11,267 nucleotides of DNA, taken from WTFY01 sp965220895 (GTDB taxonomy: Bacteria > Pseudomonadota > Gammaproteobacteria > UBA4575). Shown here in pieces: positions 1 to 6,947 of this stretch. The translations under genes and the position numbers were made by a program. Below the pieces are notes generated by a model. That model saw only the letters and a program-made list of their open reading frames with translations, was not told the origin of the DNA and searched no databases. Each line of letters begins with the position of its first letter. Within the stretch, counting starts at the first letter, position 1. The DNA lies in the NCBI GenBank assembly GCA_965220895.1, contig CBDCRF010000001.1:1-11267 (forward strand), written 5' to 3'.

Positions 1-660
1 CGGCAAGCGGCGGGCCATCAGGTGCTGCCCCTGGCCACCCATCTGCTGGGCTGGCTGGATACTCCCCTGCAGGTGCTCCGCCACTATGCCGTACCCCATC
101 TACAACCAGGGGATGTGGTGGCCCTTGCGGAAACCCCCCTGGCGGTGATGCAGGGCCGCTACCGTCTGGGCGCAACCGTGGAGCCCTCCTGTCTGGCGCG
201 GCAGTTGTGTCGTGTGTTTCACCCCCACAGCAGCCTGGCCACCGCCTGCGGTCTCCAGACCCTCATTGATCTGGTGGGTCCTGCACGGGTGCTTTGTGCA
301 TGGCTGGGGGGCATCCTGTTGCGGTTCCTGGGCATCCGCGGTGGCTTTTATCGTCTGGCAGGGGAGCAGGCGCGACTCATTGACGACCTCACGGGCACCA
401 TTCCCCCCTATGACAGGACCATTGTTTTGGGGCCGGAGAAAGGCCAGGCCTTGGTCACCCATCTGGCCCAGGCCCTCGGTCAATCGGTGGTGGTGGTGGA
501 TGTGAATGACCTGGGGCGGGTTAAAATTGTGGCCAGCAGTGGTGGCGCGGATCCGGACCTTGTGCATCGGGCCCTGGCGGCCAATCCTGCCGGCAATGCC
601 AATGAGGGCACCCCCCTGGTGCTCATCCGCCCCACCTGCTTCAAGGAGATCCGGCCATGA
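1..660 (+). CDS. CofE-like protein (F420-0:gamma-glutamyl ligase homologue), 5'-truncated by window edge
   Basis: The frame is open from base 1, so the gene starts upstream and only the last 219 residues are visible. Conserved family stretches are FHPHSSLATACGL, GGFYRLAGEQARLIDD followed by TGTIPPYDRTIVLGP, VVDVNDLGRVKI, and NPAGNANEGTPLVLIRP at the C-terminus. The fold belongs to the F420_ligase family, whose archetype CofE adds glutamate to coenzyme F420-0. Picocyanobacteria are not generally thought to have the full F420 pathway, so substrate and role are unknown here. The stop codon overlaps the next start in ATGA, implying translational coupling to the GNAT-like gene. The family call is fairly sure; the enzymatic activity is not established. 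Confidence 0.85.
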   Translation, partial: RQAAGHQVLPLATHLLGWLDTPLQVLRHYAVPHLQPGDVVALAETPLAVMQGRYRLGATVEPSCLARQLCRVFHPHSSLATACGLQTLIDLVGPARVLCAWLGGILLRFLGIRGGFYRLAGEQARLIDDLTGTIPPYDRTIVLGPEKGQALVTHLAQALGQSVVVVDVNDLGRVKIVASSGGADPDLVHRALAANPAGNANEGTPLVLIRPTCFKEIRP

Positions 661-1862
661 CTCCTGTTCAAGACATGCTGCCCAAGGGTAGGGCCAAGGA
701 ACACGACCAGCAGTCCTTGAAACTGCGGTCTCTGGCCATTGGGGATTTGGGCAGGCTCACGGAGGACTTGATCGGGGAGGACCGGGGCCTCTGGAGCCAT
801 GTTCTCCTGGCCACTGCCCGAGACCGCTGGCTACGACGCCTTCTGCCCGGTCAGCAGCCCGTGCCGCTCCTGCTCAGCGCTCGGCGCAACAGCACAATTG
901 AAGGTCTGGTGATGGCGCTGGCGGATAACCGCAGCGGCAGTTGCTGGAGCTTGTATAAGCTTTGTCTGGCGGACCCACTGCCCCAGCACTCTCGCCGCAC
1001 CGTTGCCCTGGCCTTGGTGCGCCATGTCATTGCAGTGGCGCCCAAGGCCCGCTGCTGGTTTGCCCGCTGCTGGAGCACGGATTCCCTGCGCCTGCCTTTG
1101 TTGCGGGAAGCTGGCTTCCAGCCATTGCTCCAGCAAAGCATCTGGCGCCTGGCTCCGGCCACCCCCACCGGTTGGCCCCGAACCAGGACGGCCACAGCAG
1201 CGGGCTATCGCCAGCTCTTGTGGGATCAGAGCCAGGCCCCGGCTCTGCTGCACCTGGAAAATGCCACCACCCCTACCCAATTGCGCCACCTACTGGAGAG
1301 CAGCAGCAATGATCTTCGACAAACAACCATGGGTGGCGTACTGCTGGAGAGCCGCCGGGGAGAGTTGGCAGCGGCGCTGCGCTTCCTCCGACATCACCCC
1401 CAGTTGCCTCCGCGATTGTCCGTTGTGGTCCATCCTGGCCATGAACAACACCTCTACGGACCGATTCTGCAAGCTGAGTTGGCGCGACTGTTGGATCTGG
1501 CTCCCCGGTTTGGCGCACAGATGGACCCCAGGGGATGGCAGCTACGTTGTAATCAGGGACAATTCCAGCGGCAGCAATGGCTGACTGCCCTGGGGTTGGA
1601 CTACCTGGGGGATGAGCTGCTTCTGGCCCGCAGCATCTGGCGCCGGCAAGTGCGCTCCACCCAGAACCGGGTGCGCCATTGGCTGCAGGAGGCTCCTCGG
1701 CAACTGGCCCCAGGGGGGCGCCCCATTCCGGATATGAGTCAGGGCTTTGGACCACCGCAGCACTCTCTGGCGCTTCCACTCAAGCCACTGGGTGTCGGGT
1801 GTGTTCCATCTATCCCTTCAATCATCCACCTGCCCTTTGGGCAACGCAATAACCGTAGCTGA
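657..1862 (+). CDS. GNAT-like N-acetyltransferase family protein (cyanobacterial, 401 aa)
   Basis: ATG at 657 overlaps the preceding stop (ATGA), which fixes the start. The N-terminal half (about residues 20-170) looks like a GNAT fold: strand/helix segments around LRSLAIGDLGRL, a central SLYKLCLADP, and REAGFQPLLQQSIWRLAP near its end. A second, similar module (about 190-345) ends in GLDYLGDELLLARSIWRR, so the protein may be a degenerate tandem of two acetyltransferase-like halves. I see no clear acetyl-CoA pyrophosphate loop (R/Q-x-x-G-x-G/A), so activity is uncertain. The last 40 residues (PPQHSLALPLKP onward) look unstructured. An IS5-type end begins 12 bases after the stop, so the natural C-terminus or the downstream gene may have been altered by insertion. 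It is recognised mainly as the usual partner of the CofE-like gene in picocyanobacteria. Confidence 0.75.
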   Translation: MTPVQDMLPKGRAKEHDQQSLKLRSLAIGDLGRLTEDLIGEDRGLWSHVLLATARDRWLRRLLPGQQPVPLLLSARRNSTIEGLVMALADNRSGSCWSLYKLCLADPLPQHSRRTVALALVRHVIAVAPKARCWFARCWSTDSLRLPLLREAGFQPLLQQSIWRLAPATPTGWPRTRTATAAGYRQLLWDQSQAPALLHLENATTPTQLRHLLESSSNDLRQTTMGGVLLESRRGELAAALRFLRHHPQLPPRLSVVVHPGHEQHLYGPILQAELARLLDLAPRFGAQMDPRGWQLRCNQGQFQRQQWLTALGLDYLGDELLLARSIWRRQVRSTQNRVRHWLQEAPRQLAPGGRPIPDMSQGFGPPQHSLALPLKPLGVGCVPSIPSIIHLPFGQRNNRS

Positions 1863-1873
1863 TGAAGGCCCTG

Positions 1874-2449
1874 GGCACCTCTGAACAAGCCTCCCAAGTG
1901 GGGGGAGCAGGTTAAGATCGGTGAAGCTCCTGATGCGAGTTGGAGGAGTGGGTGTCAAGGGTATGGAGAGGAGCTTTGCCGACCTTGAGTACGAGGAGAA
2001 GAAGCGGCGGGAGTTCTTCTGGATCGGATGGATGTGCTGATTCCGTGGGATCGTCTGTTGGAACAGATCAAGCGGTGCGACTTGCGCCCAACTCTTCTAC
2101 AAGCTCAGTGATCTGGCCATGGAGAATATGCTCTATGATGTGAGGAGTATGGGCCGTCACTGCTGGGTCCTATGGGTTGGGTAAGAAGCTGTTTGAGACC
2201 ATCAGGGAGCATCTGGCTGGTCAAGGTCTGATGCTGAAGGAAGGGAGGATTCCGGATGCCAGCATCACTGCAGCGCCAGCATCGAGGAAGAACCGGTCTG
2301 GAGAAGGTAATCCTGAGATGGAGCAAACCAGGAAAAGGAACCAGTGGCGCTTTGGCATGAAGCTCCACATGGGGGATGGTCAAAGCGGCTTGGTGCATCG
2401 TCTGGCCATCACTGCTGCCAACCAACATCCATGCGCTGAACCCTTCAGA
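1874..2449 (+). mobile_element. IS5-family element, copy 1: left part only, decayed
   Basis: The left terminal repeat GGCACCTCTGAACAAG at 1874-1889 is identical to the one at 3998. It is followed by a transposase reading frame that matches copy 2 until about 2449, where IS982-type sequence begins. The right half is absent from this window. The flank before the repeat is CCTG rather than the YTAR duplication expected for IS5, so the insertion site has changed or the junction is rearranged. Confidence 0.75.
1963..2449 (+). pseudogene. IS5-family transposase remnant, copy 1 (multiple deletions and frameshifts)
   Basis: Starting from ATG 1963 the reading is MERSFADLEYEEKKRR, parallel to copy 2. 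The frame then slips near 2010 before DRMDVLIPWDRLLEQIK. About 20 residues around the equivalent of RPYYPKAG are missing near 2070. The YKLSDLAMENMLYDVRSM block follows, then a second deletion near 2150-2170. The frame recovers at KKLFETIREHLAGQGLMLKEG, IPDASI (first catalytic Asp) and NQWRFGMKLHMG; three codons are missing before DGQSGLVH. Homology to copy 2 stops at about 2449. The residue positions of the second Asp and the Glu are lost, so it cannot be active. It keeps TAC (Tyr) at the LEYE position where copy 2 has TAG. Confidence 0.8.
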
Positions 2450-2468
2450 ACCTCAATTCTGGATAAGA

Positions 2469-3362
2469 TCAAGAGGAGGTTGTGATGGTGGGCATGGTGT
2501 TGGGGATGCCGATGTTGCCAATGTTGACCTTGGGTTGTGCCAGGGTGTAAGCCGCCAGGGATGAGAGAATGTGGAGGAGGGGGTTGCTGGGGGATCGGTG
2601 TCGGGTGTGCGCCAGGCCCATGCTGGACTTAAGCTGGTCAAAGAGGGTTTCAATAATGAATCGTTTGGGCACCAGCCCTTTGTCCAGCATGGGTATCAAG
2701 TCGTTCTTCATGTTGCGGCGAATGCTGGTGACCAAGTGAAGGCCCCGTTGCCAGAGTCGCTCCAGCAGCGACTTGGAAACATGGCCTTGATCAGCAAAGA
2801 TCTTCCCTTGGAGAGCAGCGGTCATATCCTCAAGCGGTTTGCGGTCGTCTCTGCTTCCATCCGTAATCCTGAAGGCCATGATCTGGCCCTTGTGATTGAT
2901 GAGCAGATGGAGCTTGAAGCCCAAGAACCAGCCCATGGTGGTACGACCACGCTTGGCCATCCCTTGGAAAACCCTGTTCCGGCTGATGGGTGCATTGTGG
3001 CAGACCGCCAGGTTGGTACTGTCGGCAAACTAGATGCCGGTCTTCTCCCCACGGAAATCATGCAACAGCAGGTAAAATGGCAGCAGCAGTCGAGGCTTCA
3101 GGCTCACAAACCGGCTATGGCTGGGGAGTTCTCCGAAGCAGTCCCCATACTCTTGTGAGAGGCCGTAGAGCCGGAAAGGCTTGAAAGCCTTATAAGCTGA
3201 GATGTGAAACAGCACCATGATGGACAGCATCTCGCCGAGGGAGAGCTTGCCAGCTCGTCGGCGCTGGCGATCAGAGGGGATCAAGTGGTGACGCTCCCAG
3301 TCCTCAACCAGCCTGGCACAATCATCGAGACAGCAGAACAAGGCAATGGTAGAATCCGTCAT
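2469..3362 (-). pseudogene. IS982-family transposase, full length but with one in-frame TAG
   Basis: ATG at 3362 opens a 297-codon frame ending in TGA at 2469, a normal length for the family. Codon 111 (3030-3032) is TAG, in GI*FADSTNLAVCHN, where the family normally has tyrosine. Apart from that stop the frame is continuous and carries a complete DDE triad: Asp114 (FADST), Asp191 (FADQGH) and Glu238 (IIETLFDQLK). MGWFLGFKLHLLIN is a typical IS982 signature. An internal ATG at 2960 (MAKRG) could start a C-terminal fragment, but this would lack the first catalytic Asp. Either the gene is freshly inactivated, or TAG is read through; inactivation is the default view. Confidence 0.85.
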
Positions 3363-3400
3363 GAGGGAGCCTTCCGTTTGTGTGGTACAGATGGATACTG

Positions 3401-3419
3401 AATCAGGTCATACCTGATT
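3401..3419. repeat. Perfect 8-bp palindrome at the IS982 right end
   Basis: AATCAGGT, a 3-base spacer, then ACCTGATT. It lies just inside the proposed IS982 right terminus and upstream of the transposase start (minus strand), so it could be a transposase-binding or operator site, or part of a stem-loop end. Function is inferred only from position. Confidence 0.6.
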
Positions 3420-3424
3420 TGGGA

Positions 3425-3583
3425 ACCTCCCCCTCCCCCCCACCCAAGAGCTGGACAGCCTGAAAGCAGGTCGCAACAGGGTCGCCTCTTCCTCCTCTTC
3501 CCTCTTCCCATCAGGCTTCCCACAGCACTCAACCAAGGCAAGAGGATCTTCCCTCCAATCCCCTTATACAGAACTCGGGTTAT
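3425..3583. other. Non-coding pyrimidine-rich stretch between IS982 and IS630 remnants
   Basis: About 160 bases, strongly C/T-rich on the plus strand in its first two thirds, including a run of seven C (3435-3441) and repeated CTTCC/TCCTC blocks at 3485-3510. No frame in it resembles a transposase N-terminus or a host protein. It does not continue the IS5 copy on its left. It may be eroded insertion-sequence or host intergenic DNA; I cannot assign it. Confidence 0.5.
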
Positions 3584-3993
3584 TGGAGTGTCCGCACCAT
3601 AGGCGAGCATAGGGGCATCTCCAAATCGACGGTGCATTGGTGGTTCAAGATGTTTGATGTGCGACTGCATCGGCAGCGTCACTTCAAAATTGCAAACGAT
3701 CCTTTCTTTGTGGAGAAAGTGCATGACATTGTGGGTCTGTACATGAGTTCTCCTGATCATGCCGTGGTGCTATGTGTAGATGAGAAAACGCAAATACAGG
3801 TATTGGAGCGGACTCAGCCACTGTTACCTTTGGGAGTAGATTATGTGAAGTGCGTCACCCATGATTATATCAGTCATGGGACAACAACGTTATTTGCAGC
3901 GCTTGATATGGCAACCATTAAGGTTCTGAGAGAATGTAAAGAGCGTCATCGTCACCAGGAGTTCCTCGCTTTTCTAAGGAATCGCTGGAGAAC
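3584..3993 (+). pseudogene. IS630-family transposase fragment (both ends missing)
   Basis: The reading begins abruptly at WSVRTIGEHRGISKSTVHWWF, the end of the helix-turn-helix part. It runs through RQRHFKIANDPFFVEKVHDIVGLY, the first catalytic Asp in VVLCVDEKTQIQVLERTQP, THDYISHGTTTLFAALD and RHRHQEFLAFLR (to 3979), all hallmarks of IS630/Tc1-type transposases. There is no start codon, and the N-terminal 100 or so residues are absent. The frame slips after LAFLR and stops at the CTAG that marks insertion of IS5 copy 2. The second Asp and the Glu/Asp are missing. No continuation is seen after the IS5 copy at 5306, so the rest has been deleted. Confidence 0.85.
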
Positions 3994-3997
3994 CTAG

Positions 3998-4013
3998 GGC
4001 ACCTCTGAACAAG
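3998..4013 (+). repeat. Left terminal inverted repeat of IS5 copy 2
   Basis: GGCACCTCTGAACAAG directly after CTAG (3994-3997). It is identical to the repeat at 1874-1889 and differs at one base from the end of the miniature element at 5108. Confidence 0.8.
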
Positions 4014-4080
4014 GCCTCTGGGGGGTAGCAAGACGGAGCGATGAGCGGTAAGATGGAGTGCTGATTGGAGCTTTGCTGGG

Positions 4081-5030
4081 ATGGAGAGGGTGGAGAGGAA
4101 CTTTGCGGACCTTGAGTAGGAGAGCAAGAAGCACAAGACGAGGAGGGAGCGATTTCTGGAGAGGATGGATGCGCTGATTCGGTGGGAGGGTCTACTGGAT
4201 CAGATCAGGCCGTAGTACCCAAAAGCTGGAAAGGGGAGAGTGCCCTATGAGTTGGAGTCCATGTTGCGCGTGCATTGTGTGCAGCTCTTCTCCAACCTCA
4301 GTGATCCAGCCATGGAAGACATGCTCTATGAGATTGAGAGCGTGCGACGTTTTACCGGTATCAGTGTGAGCAAGGTACCGGACGAGACGACAATTCTGAA
4401 CTTCCGCCATCTGCTGGGGCGTCACGGGTTGCCCCAGGTGTTGTTTGAGAGCATCAAGGACCATTGGTCAGAAGCAGGGCTGATGCTGAAGGAAGGGACG
4501 ATTGTGGATGCCAGCATCATGGAAGCGCCCAGCTCGACGAAGAACCGGAAAAGAGAAGGTGACCCTGAGATGAAGCAGACCAAGAAGGGAAACCAGTGGT
4601 CCTTCGGTATGAAGCTACACATCGGTGTTGATGCTCAAAGCGGCTTGGTCCATAGCCTGGCAACCACCTCTGCCAAGGTGCATGACCTGAGAGTTTCAGA
4701 GCAGCTACTGCACGGAGAAGAAGTCCGTGTCTGGGGTGATGCAGGGTAGGTGGTATGGAGAAGCGCGATGCCCATCAGAATAGCAAGGTGGCATGGCACA
4801 TTGGGATGGGAGCAGGAAAGCGCCGAAGATTAGCCGGAGATCAGATGGAGCGACTAATGGAGGAGTGCAAGGCAAGTGTGCGGGCCAAGGTGGAACACCT
4901 GTTTTTCTATGTGAAGCAGATGTTTGGCTACAGCAAGACCCGCTATCTTGGCCTGCCGAAGAACGAGAATCGGCTGCCCCTGCTTCTTGGATTCGCCAAT
5001 TTACTGCGTGGGGAATCCTGTATGGCATGA
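4081..5030 (+). pseudogene. IS5-family transposase, copy 2: three in-frame TAG codons and one frameshift
   Basis: From ATG 4081 the frame gives MERVERNFADLE-TAG-ESKK and DQIRP-TAG-YPKAGKGRVPYELESML, then an open stretch to VWGDAG-TAG (4747). It continues in a shifted frame from MEKRDAHQN (4755) to the TGA at 5028-5030. The DDE residues are Asp143 (TIVDASI), Asp220 (GDAG) and the Glu of RAKVEHLFF (codon 4893-4895, shifted frame). The TAG codons are at 4117, 4213 and 4747. Copy 1 has TAC at the first site, and the family normally has Tyr at the other two (RPYYPKAG and GDAGY). Without recoding the gene is dead; the frameshift next to the third TAG makes that the likely reading. Confidence 0.85.
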
Positions 5031-5107
5031 TGCTCATAGGATAGGTGTGCTGATTGAGGTGAATCAGCCAAATCAGACCATCCAACAAGGCTTATGACTC
5101 CTGTTAG

Positions 5108-5217
5108 GGAACCTCTGAACAAGCCGGAGTCGTCCGCCATCAGGCTCCTGCTTCCCCCGTCTCTACTGGATTTCCCAAAAGCTCTCAGGGTCTCAAGGGG
5201 ACTTGTTCAGAAGTTCC
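5108..5217. mobile_element. 110-bp miniature inverted-repeat element (IS5-type MITE) with TTAG duplication
   Basis: The ends are GGAACCTCTGAACAAG at 5108-5123 and, inverted, GGAACTTCTGAACAAG from 5217, one mismatch in 16. The element is bracketed by perfect 4-bp direct repeats TTAG at 5104-5107 and 5218-5221, fitting the YTAR target of IS5-group transposases. There is no coding capacity. Terminal repeats match those of both IS5 copies nearby, so it is very likely mobilised in trans by that family. It sits in the 3' untranslated tail of IS5 copy 2. Confidence 0.85.
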
Positions 5218-5285
5218 TTAGCCAGCTTTGAGGAGCATATGTCACGAATCACAATCCAAGATCTTGAATGCCACGTCCTTGTGGG

Positions 5286-5301
5286 CTAATTCAGAGGTTC
5301 C
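5286..5301 (-). repeat. Probable right terminal inverted repeat of IS5 copy 2
   Basis: On the minus strand this reads GGAACCTCTGAATTAG and is preceded on the outside by ATAG (5302-5305). It agrees with the left end at 13 of 16 positions. It marks where the island ends and the host sequence upstream of the thioredoxin gene resumes. Confidence 0.6.
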
Positions 5302-5419
5302 ATAGGTCATGTCTTTCCGGTACGTGCTTTGGAAAAGTCCGGAATCCACCCATCCCAACCCAGGCTTTCCTTGGGGAAAGGCGGTGATTTGGTAAGGTTC
5401 CGAAACTTGCCAATGTTCC
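5302..5419 (+). promoter_or_regulatory. Leader region of the thioredoxin operon, with possible weak promoter and hairpin
   Basis: This is the only intergenic DNA between the insertion-sequence island and the thioredoxin gene, so the operon promoter probably lies here or inside the island. A TTGGGG (5371) and TAAGGT (5393) pair with 16-base spacing could be a weak sigma-70-type promoter. A 6-bp hairpin CTTTCC-TTGG-GGAAAG spans 5365-5380. Both are suggestive only. Confidence 0.2.
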
Positions 5420-5740
5420 GTGGCCGTTCGGGATGTGACCGATGGGGAGTTTGAGGGGGCTGTGCTCCGTGCTGAGTTACCGGTCCTTGTGGATTTCTGG
5501 GCCCCATGGTGTGGGCCTTGCCGGCTGGTGGCGCCCCTCATGGACTGGGCCGCCAAGACCTATGACAGTCGATTGACGGTGGTCAAGATGGAGGTGGATG
5601 GCAACCCGGCCACCCGGGATCAATACAAACTGCAGGGGATTCCATCCTTGTTGGTGTTTCGTGGGGGGGAGGTGGTTGCCCGCCATGAGGGGGCGCTCTC
5701 CCAAAAGCAGCTACAGACTTTCCTGGATGACCACCTCTGA
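5420..5740 (+). CDS. Thioredoxin family protein (106 aa)
   Basis: A classic small thioredoxin: active site W30-C31-G32-P33-C34 within VDFWAPWCGPCRLVAPL, the cis-proline in GIPSL (Pro75), and the final helix ending FLDDHL. It reduces disulfides in cytosolic target proteins, normally recycled by thioredoxin reductase. The start is GTG at 5420; no in-frame ATG precedes the conserved VRDVTDGEFE start, and no clear Shine-Dalgarno sequence is visible. Its sequence (EVDGNPATRDQYKLQGIP) fits the atypical picocyanobacterial thioredoxin found beside this aminotransferase rather than the main m-type TrxA. It overlaps the next gene by 14 bases, so the two are probably co-translated. It is the first host gene after the insertion-sequence island. 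Confidence 0.92.
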   Translation: MAVRDVTDGEFEGAVLRAELPVLVDFWAPWCGPCRLVAPLMDWAAKTYDSRLTVVKMEVDGNPATRDQYKLQGIPSLLVFRGGEVVARHEGALSQKQLQTFLDDHL

Positions 5741-6947
5741 GCCACGCCCCCCCACGGCAGGGCAACTGCCGGCTGCTCTGGCGCGCCGTTTTGGTGGGCG
5801 GGGGGATGTGTTCAGCGCCATGGACCGGGCCAAGGCAGACGCCTGCCGCCGCCATGGCCACCAGCTGATTGACCTCTCCCTGGGATGCACCGATCAACCG
5901 CCCCCACCCCAGGTGATGCGGGCTATTGTCCAGCAGTTGGGGCAGCGCTCTAGTGCCGCCTATTGCCTCCATGCCGCCACCCGTCCATTGCGGGCCAGGG
6001 CAGCCGCCTGGATCCGGCGCCGTTTTGGTGTGGTGGCAGACCCAGACACCCAGGTGTTGCTGCTGGTGGGCTCCCAGGAAGGGACCGCCCACTTCCCCTT
6101 GGCTGTGTTGGAGCCTGGCGACCATGCACTTCTCCTGGACCCTGGCTACCCTTCCCACCTGGGTGGCTTGCAATTGGCCTCTGCCCGTATTCAACGGCTG
6201 TCCCTGGAGCCAGAGGATGGCTGGCGGCCCCCCTTCGCCTCCCTGAGCCATGGGGAGCGGGAGTCGTTGCGGCTCATGGTGTTCGGTTTCCCCCATAACC
6301 CCACCGCCACCGTGGGGTCCCAGGACTGGTTGGATGAAGCCATGGCCATGGCCAGCCGCCACGAAATCCTGGTGGCCCACGACAATCCTTATGTGGATTT
6401 GGCCCTGGAGGGGGAGGCCCCCTGCTTGTTGCGTTCCCCTGGCTGGCAGGAACGGGGCATCGAGTTTTTTTCCTTCTCCAAAAGCTGGTGCATGGGTGGG
6501 TTCCGCATTGCTTTTGCCGTGGGGGCAACGCCCCTGATCCAGGCGTTGCAACAGGTGAAGGGCTGGATTGATTTCAACCAGTCCCTGGCCATTCAGGCCG
6601 GGGCCATGGTGGCGTTGGACAACTTGGAGGATTGGCCTGCCCACCTCCGCAGCCTTTACCGCCGCCGCCGTGACCATATGGCGCAGGCCTTGGCAACCGC
6701 TGGTTGGCCCATGGCGCCCCGCCCCATGGCCCTTTATCTCTGGGACCACCTGCCCAGGGCCGCGGGCGCCATGGATAGCCTGTCCTTCTGCCTGGAGTTG
6801 GTGCGGGACACGGGAGTGGCCCTCACCCCCGGCAGTGGCTTTGGCACAGCGGGGCGGCACCATGTGCGGCTGGCGCTGGTGGCAGAGGAACCCCGCTTGA
6901 CAGAGGCTGCTCAGCGGGTGGGGGCCTGGCTCAAGGCCAGAACGTGA
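5727..6947 (+). CDS. Class I/II PLP-dependent aminotransferase (406 aa)
   Basis: A full-length fold-type I aminotransferase. The PLP lysine is Lys252 in SFSKSWCMGGFRIAF. Other cofactor contacts visible are GSQEGT (115-120), FPHNPT (188-193) and HDNPY (218-222; Asp and Tyr of the ring-binding pair), with Arg260 in MGGFR and a C-terminal carboxylate-binding Arg in HHVRLAL. The closest families are aspartate/alanine and LL-diaminopimelate-type aminotransferases; the amino-group donor and acceptor cannot be read from sequence. The start chosen is ATG 5727, overlapping the thioredoxin stop by 14 bases; upstream in-frame starts would lie deep inside thioredoxin. The stop overlaps the next start as GTGA, so thioredoxin, aminotransferase and biotin ligase form one coupled operon. 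Confidence 0.9.
   Translation: MTTSEPRPPTAGQLPAALARRFGGRGDVFSAMDRAKADACRRHGHQLIDLSLGCTDQPPPPQVMRAIVQQLGQRSSAAYCLHAATRPLRARAAAWIRRRFGVVADPDTQVLLLVGSQEGTAHFPLAVLEPGDHALLLDPGYPSHLGGLQLASARIQRLSLEPEDGWRPPFASLSHGERESLRLMVFGFPHNPTATVGSQDWLDEAMAMASRHEILVAHDNPYVDLALEGEAPCLLRSPGWQERGIEFFSFSKSWCMGGFRIAFAVGATPLIQALQQVKGWIDFNQSLAIQAGAMVALDNLEDWPAHLRSLYRRRRDHMAQALATAGWPMAPRPMALYLWDHLPRAAGAMDSLSFCLELVRDTGVALTPGSGFGTAGRHHVRLALVAEEPRLTEAAQRVGAWLKART

Larger units (their letters stand above)
2451..3424 (-). mobile_element. IS982-family insertion sequence, about 1 kb, inserted in IS5 copy 1
   Basis: The transposase-like gene fills 2469-3362 on the minus strand. Candidate ends are CTCAATTCTGG at 2452 and, on the opposite strand, CCCAAATCAGG from about 3423; they agree at most positions but not perfectly. 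The left boundary is supported independently because homology to the IS5 transposase of copy 2 stops at about 2449. I could not recognise a target duplication, and the sequence beyond the right end does not resume the IS5 copy. The exact ends are therefore approximate to a few bases. Confidence 0.7.
3998..5301 (+). mobile_element. IS5-family element, copy 2, with a nested miniature element
   Basis: The left end GGCACCTCTGAACAAG at 3998 follows CTAG, an IS5-type YTAR target. The best right end is the inverted GGAACCTCTGAATTAG read on the minus strand from 5301, flanked by ATAG, matching 13 of 16 terminal bases. Removing the 110-bp insert and its 4-bp duplication leaves about 1.19 kb, a normal IS5 size. 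An alternative right end would be 5217, but that end is better explained as part of the nested element. It was inserted in the IS630 remnant. The CTAG/ATAG flanks differ in one base, so decay or recombination has occurred. Confidence 0.65.

Noticed and set aside
1273..1779. Minus-strand frame opposite the GNAT-like gene
   Set aside because: Gly/Pro/Ala-rich shadow with no motif, opposite a gene with coupled start.
2571..3158. Plus-strand 195-codon frame
   Set aside because: Antisense of the IS982 transposase, which has a complete DDE triad on the other strand.
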